Made by a program: the position numbers and the translations under genes
In this document: one piece after another, positions 1 to 5,173 of the stretch
Position numbering within the stretch: position 1 is the stretch's first letter
Layout of the letters: each line of letters starts with the position of its first letter
Notes under the pieces: model-generated
What the model saw: only the letters and a program-made list of their open reading frames with translations
Database searches by the model: none
What the model was told of the DNA's origin: nothing
Assembly: GCA_013203245.1 (NCBI GenBank)
Contig: JABMOR010000009.1
Location: forward strand, 1-5,277
From: Candidatus Nitrosopumilus sp.
GTDB lineage: Archaea > Thermoproteota > Nitrososphaeria > Nitrososphaerales > Nitrosopumilaceae
Direction: 5' to 3'
DNA length: 5,277 nucleotides

Positions 1-16
1 CGCCAACACAATCAAG
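1..16 (-). pseudogene. Continuation of the translin frame beyond the stop (partial)
   Basis: Immediately after the TAA at 17-19, the same frame reads Leu-Asp-Cys-Val-Gly up to the window edge. Aligned to the family motif YLLG-L-A-D-V-x-G-E-L, the Asp and the Gly fall in register and the stop takes the place of Leu. A single T-to-A change (TTA to TAA) would explain it. The evidence is only five codons, so the rest of the gene must be read outside this window. Confidence 0.55.
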
Positions 17-370
17 TTATCCTAAAACATATGATTCAGGCATTACTGCCAATTTTTTATCTGAAGGAATTTCTTTTTTTTCAACAATTGCAATTAAACA
101 TGCAGCCTCTACTAATTCTTGTTCTGGTGTGATTAGATATCTTCTTAGTCCGCCAGTTGCTTTTTTCTTATATTTTTTTAATAATGTCTCTGCTTGTTTT
201 AAATTATTTTTTCCTGTTGTTAAATCTCCTTTATGTACTGCGATAATTGATTTACTACATAGAATAATTATCTCTCTTGTATTTTTTAATAGAAATTCTC
301 TAGCATCTTGAACTGTTTCTAACTCTTTTGCAATTTTGTTTAATGATGGTTTTACATTTTTTAATGTCAT
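17..370 (-). CDS. Translin/TRAX-family RNA-binding protein, N-terminal half ended by an in-frame TAA
   Basis: This encodes 117 residues. The whole stretch reads like the N-terminal half of archaeal translin-like proteins. A first helix carries the AREFLLKNTREIIILCSKSI-type pattern (about 23-42), followed by AVHKGDL (44-50) and a Lys-rich helix (54-70). PEQELVEA (82-89) supplies Glu85 and Glu88, whose spacing fits the Glu-x-x-Glu pair of the TRAX nuclease active site. The stretch ends with PESYVLG (111-117). Family members usually run to roughly 200 residues, and the YxLG motif normally continues as Leu-Ala-Asp-x-x-Gly-Glu-Leu. Here TAA stands at the first position after YVLG. Translin/TRAX proteins bind and cut RNA as octamers (C3PO in eukaryotes), and the missing half forms part of that assembly, so function is doubtful unless the stop is an error. 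No SD site precedes the ATG, so the transcript is probably leaderless. Family assignment is confident; the functional state is unknown. Confidence 0.8.
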   Translation of the reverse strand: MTLKNVKPSLNKIAKELETVQDAREFLLKNTREIIILCSKSIIAVHKGDLTTGKNNLKQAETLLKKYKKKATGGLRRYLITPEQELVEAACLIAIVEKKEIPSDKKLAVMPESYVLG

Positions 371-392
371 GCATATCTTTGGTTTAAAACTA

Positions 393-400
393 GGATAAAG
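393..400 (-). promoter_or_regulatory. Candidate TATA box for the translin-family gene
   Basis: On the minus strand this reads CTTTATCC, centred about 27 nt upstream of the ATG. That is the spacing expected of an archaeal TATA box when transcription starts at or next to the start codon (leaderless mRNA). The bases between it and the ATG contain no SD-like motif. This is a positional and compositional call only. Confidence 0.35.
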
Positions 401-413
401 TCGTTTGCTAAAC

Positions 414-423
414 TTTTATTTTA
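414..423 (+). promoter_or_regulatory. Candidate TATA box for the nnrE operon
   Basis: TTTTATTTTA is centred about 25-26 nt upstream of the preferred nnrE ATG at 444, the archaeal TATA position for a leaderless transcript. A second AT-rich element, ATATAA (425-430), lies too close to that ATG to serve it. No SD motif precedes the ATG, which supports a first-in-operon leaderless gene. Confidence 0.4.
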
Positions 424-443
424 GATATAATTTCATAAAAGAT

Positions 444-1091
444 ATGGAAATTACTGTTGATCAAATGTATGATATAGAAAACAAAGGTCATGACATGGGA
501 TTTTTAAAAAAATTCATGATGGAAAATGCTGGGGCTGCAGCAGTTAGAAGATTACTTGAAAAAATTGATAATATAGAATCAAAAAATATTCTGATTTTTG
601 TAGGGTTGGGCAATAATGGTGGCGATGGATTGGTCATGGCAAGACATTTGGCAGGATATGGTGCTAAAGTTACAGTAATGCTTCTTGGCAGTCCTGATAA
701 AATAAAAACTGAAGAAAGTAATTGGAATTGGTCAATTTTGCAAAAAATGCCTTCTGTAAAATTAATGTCTGGTAATTCTTTTGATTTTGATTTTAAACCT
801 GATGTGATAATTGATGGAATTCTAGGGACTGGAATCTCTGGAGAAATTATAGAACCGTATGCCTCTGCAATAAATTACATTAATGAAACAAACTGTTACA
901 AATTTGCAGTTGATGTTCCGTCTGGATTAGATCCACAAACTGGAGAAACTGCAAATATTTACACAAAATGTGACATGACTGTAACTTTTCACAAAATGAA
1001 ACAAGGAATTTCCAAACGAAAAGATTTGACTGGAGAACTGTTTGCAGAAAAAATAGGAATTCCTCCTGAAGCTGAAGAGGGAATACTGTGA
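444..1091 (+). CDS. nnrE: NAD(P)H-hydrate epimerase (YjeF N-terminal domain, standalone)
   Basis: This 215-residue protein should epimerise R- and S-NAD(P)HX, the hydrated, inactive forms of NADH and NADPH, so that a partner dehydratase (NnrD) can restore the cofactor. The family motifs appear in order. MENAG is at 26-30. The dinucleotide-binding loop GLGNNGGDG is at 54-62. DGILGTG (124-130) holds the Asp expected to bind the metal ion. DVPSGLDPQTG (157-167) and TVTFHKMKQG (179-188) follow. Length fits the lone epimerase domain; there is no C-terminal NnrD kinase-like domain, whereas many prokaryotic YjeF proteins are fusions. The frame is open upstream to a TTG at 405, but the ATG at 444 is preferred because the extra 13 residues are not family-like and the TATA-like box would then lie inside the gene. 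The stop overlaps the start of the next gene, so the two are probably translated in coupled fashion. Confidence 0.9.
   Translation: MEITVDQMYDIENKGHDMGFLKKFMMENAGAAAVRRLLEKIDNIESKNILIFVGLGNNGGDGLVMARHLAGYGAKVTVMLLGSPDKIKTEESNWNWSILQKMPSVKLMSGNSFDFDFKPDVIIDGILGTGISGEIIEPYASAINYINETNCYKFAVDVPSGLDPQTGETANIYTKCDMTVTFHKMKQGISKRKDLTGELFAEKIGIPPEAEEGIL
1077..1081 (+). promoter_or_regulatory. Shine-Dalgarno site deciding the GTG start at 1088
   Basis: GAGGG sits inside the end of nnrE, 6 nt before the GTG. It supports this start over the in-frame ATG at 1118, which would remove the beta-strand KVHQIQVGN that is typical of the metallo-beta-lactamase fold N-terminus. Confidence 0.6.
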
Positions 1092-1696
1092 AAGTACATC
1101 AGATTCAAGTTGGAAATATGCAGAATTTCTCATACATTGTTGAAGATGATGATACTGATGAATCCATCATAATTGATCCTTCATGGGATTTAATAGAACT
1201 AGAAATGATCATTAAAAAAAATAATTTGAAAATTAAATACATTGTAAATACTCATCATCATTTTGATCACACATTGGGAAATGAAGCAATGGTTGAATCT
1301 ACAAAGGCTCCTATCATCCAACATGAAAATTCAGAATTAAAACATGATATCACAGTAAAGGATGGCGATATCATCGAATTTGGAAATTCAAAATTAAAAG
1401 TAATTCATACTCCTGGTCATTCTAAAGATAGCATTTGTCTTGTTGGAGACGGAAAAATTTTTTCTGGTGATACCCTATTTGTTGGAAATTGTGGTCGTAT
1501 TGATTTACCTGGAGGTAGTGTAAAAGATCTTTATCATAGCCTTTTTGACGTTTTGCACAATTTAGATGAAAATCTAGTCATGTATTCGGGCCATAATTAT
1601 GGTAGTTCTGAAATTTCTACACTTGGACAAGAAAAAATCACTAATCACGTGATGCAAAAACGAACTGAACAGCAGTTTATTGATATGATGGGTTAG
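1088..1696 (+). CDS. Metallo-beta-lactamase-fold hydrolase, glyoxalase II-like
   Basis: This 202-residue cytoplasmic protein has a complete binuclear metal site: THHHFDH at 55-61 (His56, His58, Asp60, His61), the His of TPGH at 111, the Asp of SGDTLF at 128 and the His of SGHNYG at 169. The GRIDLPGGS segment (136-144) is typical of the hydroxyacylglutathione hydrolase/YcbL branch. Such enzymes hydrolyse thioesters, but related branches oxidise persulfides, and the substrate cannot be read from sequence. Archaea of this kind are not known to make glutathione, so another thiol or a different ester is likely. The gene starts with GTG, overlaps the nnrE stop by 4 bp (GTGA), has an SD site 6 nt upstream, and lies 8 bp before the CobT-like gene, so it is co-transcribed. 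The fold and metal site are certain; the specific reaction is not. Confidence 0.9.
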   Translation: MKVHQIQVGNMQNFSYIVEDDDTDESIIIDPSWDLIELEMIIKKNNLKIKYIVNTHHHFDHTLGNEAMVESTKAPIIQHENSELKHDITVKDGDIIEFGNSKLKVIHTPGHSKDSICLVGDGKIFSGDTLFVGNCGRIDLPGGSVKDLYHSLFDVLHNLDENLVMYSGHNYGSSEISTLGQEKITNHVMQKRTEQQFIDMMG

Positions 1697-1698
1697 GG
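1695..1698 (+). promoter_or_regulatory. Shine-Dalgarno-like site for the CobT-like gene
   Basis: AGGG overlaps the TAG stop of the hydrolase and leaves a 6-nt spacer to the ATG at 1705, the same spacing as the SD sites of the hydrolase and S4 genes. The match is short, so the support is moderate. Confidence 0.4.
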
Positions 1699-1704
1699 AT
1701 TTTA

Positions 1705-2769
1705 ATGGAAAATATTGAACTCTTTGGAAATGTAGAACAAGGGAAAAGTTTTCTGGAGTCTATGAAGTCTAAAAAATTTCTTTTTTCTTTTGTAATATCT
1801 TATACTGAAACTTGTGAAATTCCTGGAATTACATTTGCAGGTGCGGATAATGATTCAATACAGTTTACACCCCCTGCTGATGCTGAATATCTTCATTATG
1901 GATATTGCAAAACCATTGATAAAATTCCAATGACCCCTGATGGTAAACCTACTCCTGGCTTACTGACTAAAACTGCATTAGAATCTGCTAGTATTCCACA
2001 CTTGACAATTAATGCAGGGAGCAAAATTTCTCCACAACTACCATTTATCGATACTGGAATGTCATTTGGAAAAAATATTTCAACTAATGATGCCATGACT
2101 GATTCTCAAGTATCTCATGCTGTTGATTATGGAAGAATAGTTGGAAGAAGTTTGGCATCTTTAACTGATTGTTTAGTAATTGGTGAAAGTATTCCTGGTG
2201 GAACCACTACTGCACTAGCTGTATTGAAAGCATTGGGTTTTAACGCAAAAGTTAGTTCTAGCATTCCAAACAATCCAGTTGAATTGAAAAATCAAATTGT
2301 TGAATCTGCACTAAAAAGAATAGATTCTGACCATCCTTATAGTATTGTGGCAAAAGTTGGTGATCCTATGATTCCTTTTGTAGCTGGGATGTTAAGTTCT
2401 GCATCTAGCATATCTAATGTAATGTTGGCAGGTGGAACCCAGATGGCTGCTGTATTGGCATTTGCATCAAAAATTGGCTTTAATGAAGAAAACACTGCAA
2501 TAGGAACTACATCATACATTACTAATGATGAGAGTGCAAATTTCACAAGTCTTGTAAAAGAAATTGCTGATATTCCTGCAATTTCTGTCAACCCAAAGTT
2601 AGAAAACTCTCGACATGCAGGTTTGAAAGCATTTTCAGAAGGGTTTGCAAAGGAAGGAGTAGGAGCTGGAGGAAGCATCATTTCTTCAATGATTAAAACT
2701 GGAAATAATTCTGCAAAATTTTTAGAGATGGCAGAAAAAGAATATCTTCGATTATTTACTTCACTGTAA
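1705..2769 (+). CDS. cobT: CobT-like nicotinate-nucleotide:base phosphoribosyltransferase (UPF0284)
   Basis: This 354-residue protein belongs to the archaeal UPF0284/TIGR00303 group, the counterpart of bacterial CobT. CobT transfers phosphoribose from nicotinate mononucleotide to the lower-ligand base (5,6-dimethylbenzimidazole in cobalamin), giving the alpha-ribazole phosphate used in nucleotide-loop assembly. Visible signatures are TETCEIPGITFAGA (34-47), TPPADAEYL (55-63), MTPDGKPTPGL (76-86), ESIPGGTTTALAVL (161-174), KVGDPMIPFVAGM (217-229), LAGGTQMAAVLAF (241-253) and EGVGAGG (317-323). Glu317 is the likely equivalent of the catalytic Glu of bacterial CobT. Full length and an N-terminus in family register support the ATG at 1705. 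It is the last gene of the nnrE unit, and its final 14 bp also encode the end of glmS on the other strand. Family assignment is strong. Activity is inferred from the family, and the base used (dimethylbenzimidazole or another) is unknown here. Confidence 0.88.
   Translation: MENIELFGNVEQGKSFLESMKSKKFLFSFVISYTETCEIPGITFAGADNDSIQFTPPADAEYLHYGYCKTIDKIPMTPDGKPTPGLLTKTALESASIPHLTINAGSKISPQLPFIDTGMSFGKNISTNDAMTDSQVSHAVDYGRIVGRSLASLTDCLVIGESIPGGTTTALAVLKALGFNAKVSSSIPNNPVELKNQIVESALKRIDSDHPYSIVAKVGDPMIPFVAGMLSSASSISNVMLAGGTQMAAVLAFASKIGFNEENTAIGTTSYITNDESANFTSLVKEIADIPAISVNPKLENSRHAGLKAFSEGFAKEGVGAGGSIISSMIKTGNNSAKFLEMAEKEYLRLFTSL
2734..2738 (-). terminator. Weak candidate T-tract terminator for glmS
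   Basis: On the minus strand a run of five T (ATTCTTTTTCTG context) begins about 18 nt after the glmS stop, inside the CobT-like gene. Archaeal terminators are commonly short T-tracts without a hairpin. In DNA this AT-rich such runs also occur by chance, so this is only a possibility. Confidence 0.22.
2756..2769. other. 14-bp convergent coding overlap between the CobT-like gene and glmS
   Basis: The plus strand encodes the last codons and TAA of the CobT-like gene (Thr-Ser-Leu-stop). The minus strand encodes the last codons and TAA of glmS (Val-Thr-Val-Lys-stop). The glmS residues involved belong to the conserved C-terminal KSVTV tail that reaches the active site, so that side constrains the overlap. 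Confidence 0.95.
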
Positions 2770-4516
2770 CTGATTTTGCTAGATTTCTAGGATAATCTGG
2801 GTCTGTATCTTTCTCAAGAGCTGCATAATATGATAATAATTGAATTGGAATTATTTCTGAAACTGGATATAACACTTGATCTATTTTTGGCATTTCTATC
2901 CAATAATCATAAACATCGCTTTCTATATCTGAAACTCCAATAATTTTTGCTTCACGAGCTTTGATTTCTCTTGCACTAGTTAACGTGTCTAAATATGTAG
3001 AATCATTTGGGTTAATTATTATCACAAACACGTTTGAATCCATCAATGCAAGAGGCCCATGTTTTAATTCTCCACCTGGAATCCCTTCAGCATGAATGTA
3101 TGTCAACTCTTTTAATTTCAAGGCTGCCTCTTTCGCAATTGGATAGTTGATACCTCTTCCAAGTACATAGATATCCGAGATATTTTTTATCGCTTTTGCA
3201 ATTTTTTTAATTTTAGTTGGATTTTCTAATATTTTTAAAACTGATTCAGCGAACTTTTCAAAATTAATTGTTATTTTATTATCACTCAATTCCTGTACAA
3301 TTTTGTAGAGTACTACTAGTTGTGATGTAAAACTTTTTGTTGCTGCCACTCCAATCTCGGGCCCACAATTCATCCCTATCACCACATCTGCCTCACGTGC
3401 TAGTGATGATGTCAGTAAATTGACAATGGCTATAATCTTACAATTTGCTTGTTTTCCAATTCTCACTGCGTCTAAAACATCTGCACTTTCTCCACTTTGA
3501 GATATTGCAATTATGATTGAATTCTCTTCTATACTATCTGGTGAAAATTGTAGTTCACTTGCCATTATTGGTTCAGCTCTAATTTTGACATATTTTGAAA
3601 AGATTTGCTTTGCAATAAGCGCAGAATTGTAACTTGTTCCACTACCTGTAACATAGATATTTTTTGCATGTTTGATATAATCTGCTGTTTTTTCAATTGC
3701 TTCTTGTGTTTTCTCTCCTGCTTTCAATATTGTTTCATGTTGTTCATAAATTTCTTTTAATGTAAAATGTGCATAATCTCCTTTGTATACATCTCCGAAT
3801 TCTTTGGATACTTTTGTAATTCCATATTTTACATGTTCTCCATTAAAATCTAAAATCTGTAATTTATTTTTCTCCAATATTATAAAATTCTCGTTTTCTA
3901 AATAAATTGCATTATCCGTATATTCAATGAATCCTAATACGTCACTTGATAGAAAGAAATCATCATTCCCTACTCCTATGATTAATGGTTCGTGGAATTT
4001 TGCTGCAGCTAATTGACCATTTTCAAACATTGCAACAAATGCATAATGCCCTTTAATTTCTGAAACTGTTTTCAATATTGTTTCTTTAACATCTCTTGTT
4101 TTTTCATAGTGTTTTTGAAGTAAATTAGCAATAATCTCACTATCTGTTTCACTTTTGAAATTATATCCTTCATCTTCTAATTGTTTTTTTAATTCCTCAA
4201 AATTTTCTATTATTCCATTATGTACAATTGCAATTTTTCCTGAATTACTTGGATGGGGATGTGCATTAAACTCTGTAACTTTTCCATGAGTTGCCCATCT
4301 AGTATGTCCAATGCCAATTTTTCCTGGGAGTGTGTCTAAATGAATTTTTGAATTAACCTCATTAACTTTTCCAATTCCTTTTTTTAATTCAATCTTGTTG
4401 TTTGATTCTGTTGCAACTCCTACACTGTCGTATCCACGATACTCCATTCTTTTTAATCCCTTTACGATGATGGGTGCTGCAGAATTCTTTCCGTAGTAAC
4501 CGATAATTGAACACAT
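2756..4516 (-). CDS. glmS: Glutamine:fructose-6-phosphate aminotransferase (isomerizing)
   Basis: This 586-residue enzyme makes glucosamine-6-phosphate from fructose-6-phosphate and glutamine, the entry step to UDP-GlcNAc and surface glycans. The class II glutamine amidotransferase domain (about 2-220) starts with the nucleophile Cys2. It shows YRGYDS (26-31), HTRWATHG (71-78), HNGIIENF (99-106) and the SETDSE segment (122-127). The first SIS domain has TGSGTSYNSA (290-299, with Ser where E. coli has Cys) and SQSGESADV (339-347). GPEIGVAATKSFT (385-397) follows, and the second SIS domain starts near GRGINYPIAKEAALKLKE (453-470). Residues matching E. coli Lys485, Glu488, His504 and Lys603 are all present (Lys467, Glu470, His486 in GGELKHGP, and Lys581 in the PRNLAKSVTVK tail), so both half-reactions should work. 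The gene lies 52 bp after S4 and has a TATA-like box but no SD site, suggesting its own leaderless transcript. No glmS ribozyme-like leader fits in the 52-bp gap. Confidence 0.97.
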   Translation of the reverse strand: MCSIIGYYGKNSAAPIIVKGLKRMEYRGYDSVGVATESNNKIELKKGIGKVNEVNSKIHLDTLPGKIGIGHTRWATHGKVTEFNAHPHPSNSGKIAIVHNGIIENFEELKKQLEDEGYNFKSETDSEIIANLLQKHYEKTRDVKETILKTVSEIKGHYAFVAMFENGQLAAAKFHEPLIIGVGNDDFFLSSDVLGFIEYTDNAIYLENENFIILEKNKLQILDFNGEHVKYGITKVSKEFGDVYKGDYAHFTLKEIYEQHETILKAGEKTQEAIEKTADYIKHAKNIYVTGSGTSYNSALIAKQIFSKYVKIRAEPIMASELQFSPDSIEENSIIIAISQSGESADVLDAVRIGKQANCKIIAIVNLLTSSLAREADVVIGMNCGPEIGVAATKSFTSQLVVLYKIVQELSDNKITINFEKFAESVLKILENPTKIKKIAKAIKNISDIYVLGRGINYPIAKEAALKLKELTYIHAEGIPGGELKHGPLALMDSNVFVIIINPNDSTYLDTLTSAREIKAREAKIIGVSDIESDVYDYWIEMPKIDQVLYPVSEIIPIQLLSYYAALEKDTDPDYPRNLAKSVTVK

Positions 4517-4540
4517 TATGATTCTCTTTGATAATTGGGG

Positions 4541-4547
4541 TTATTTA
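4541..4547 (-). promoter_or_regulatory. Candidate TATA box for glmS
   Basis: On the minus strand this reads TAAATAA, centred 28 nt upstream of the glmS ATG, in the 52-bp gap after S4. That is the archaeal TATA position for a leaderless start, and no SD-like motif lies between it and the ATG. It suggests glmS can be transcribed separately from the ribosomal genes, though read-through from S4 is not excluded. Confidence 0.35.
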
Positions 4548-4568
4548 CTGATAAGCCTATTTTTTCGA

Positions 4569-5162
4569 TTATTCTGTTGAAGAACTTTTGTCTTTTGGGG
4601 CTTCAGCAGTAGCCTCAGTTGTTCCTTCAGCAGTAGCCTCTACTTTTGGTTCCTCCTTCTTTGTTTTTTCTAACATTTCTGGAATTTTTGACTCTGGTGT
4701 AAAATGAACACTGTTTTCTTCTTCAACAGTAACAGTATATGATGGAATGTTGATTTTTCTGTCACCAATCATGATGTGACCATGAATTACTGCTTGTCTT
4801 GCTTGATATGGTGTTTTGAATCCAAGTTTGTTTGAAACGATAGTTTGTAATCTTCGTGAAAGTAAATCATCTGCCTTTAGGTTAAGTACATCATCTAATG
4901 TTGCATCGCCACTTACTAATCCAATTCTTGCGAGAGATTTCATTAAGATTGGTTCCTTCTCTACTCTGATTTCTTGTCTTAATGCAAGTAATGATCTAGC
5001 TTGATGTCTTACACGTGATAATTCTGTATGGGCTTTCCATAATTCTCTTTTAGTTCTTAATCCAAATGTTCCGAGAGTTTTTAGCTCTTCCATTTTTAAT
5101 TCGTAATTGAGTGGTCTCTTTGGTTTTCTCCATGCTTTACGTGGATATTTAGGATCTCCCAT
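4569..5162 (-). CDS. rps4: Small-subunit ribosomal protein S4 (uS4), archaeal type
   Basis: This 197-residue primary 16S rRNA-binding protein helps nucleate assembly of the small-subunit body. The N-terminus (MGDPKYPRKAWRKPKRP) is basic and typical of archaeal and eukaryotic S4/S9. A helical region covers about 22-98. The S4 RNA-binding domain begins at LSRRLQT (101-107) and contains the signature RQAVIHGHIMIGDRKINIPS (122-141). After about residue 165 comes a low-complexity acidic Ala/Glu/Thr tail (EATAEG, EATAEA, then KDKSSSTE) built on a DNA repeat. The ATG is chosen because an AGGTG SD site lies 6 nt upstream, overlapping the stop of the preceding gene. The 9-bp gap to that gene is the usual archaeal S13-S4 linkage. 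In many archaea S11 and RNA polymerase subunit D follow; here glmS does. Confidence 0.97.
   Translation of the reverse strand: MGDPKYPRKAWRKPKRPLNYELKMEELKTLGTFGLRTKRELWKAHTELSRVRHQARSLLALRQEIRVEKEPILMKSLARIGLVSGDATLDDVLNLKADDLLSRRLQTIVSNKLGFKTPYQARQAVIHGHIMIGDRKINIPSYTVTVEEENSVHFTPESKIPEMLEKTKKEEPKVEATAEGTTEATAEAPKDKSSSTE
4601..4640. repeat. 16-bp direct repeat (24-bp period) in the S4 tail
   Basis: CTTCAGCAGTAGCCTC occurs identically at 4601-4616 and 4625-4640 (plus strand). On the coding strand it encodes the doubled Glu-Ala-Thr-Ala-Glu unit of the acidic S4 tail. The in-frame period points to duplication by slippage or unequal exchange. Confidence 0.85.
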
Positions 5163-5168
5163 TCATAA

Positions 5169-5173
5169 CACCT
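5169..5173 (-). promoter_or_regulatory. Shine-Dalgarno site for rps4
   Basis: The minus strand reads AGGTG, complementary to the archaeal 16S rRNA 3' end (CACCT), with a 6-nt spacer to the S4 ATG. It overlaps the TAG stop of the upstream gene, so translation of the two is likely coupled. Confidence 0.65.

Noticed and set aside
129..311. Plus-strand hydrophobic 60-residue open frame with possible membrane segment
   Set aside because: It is the antisense of the translin-family gene. The Phe/Leu richness comes from Lys/Asn-rich codons on the real strand.
405..443. TTG start for nnrE adding 13 N-terminal residues
   Set aside because: The extension is not family-like, the TATA-like box would fall inside it, and the ATG at 444 gives the usual standalone epimerase N-terminus.
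2337..2681. Minus-strand open frame of 114 residues
   Set aside because: It lies wholly antisense to conserved CobT motifs, shows no family resemblance and has no initiation signal.
2770..2820. Terminator for the CobT-like gene on the plus strand
   Set aside because: Only short T runs of up to four occur, inside the glmS coding region, and they do not stand out from the AT-rich background.
4517..4568. Possible glmS riboswitch/ribozyme upstream of glmS
   Set aside because: The gap to S4 is only 52 bp, too short for the ribozyme, which is known from bacteria. No folded core is visible.
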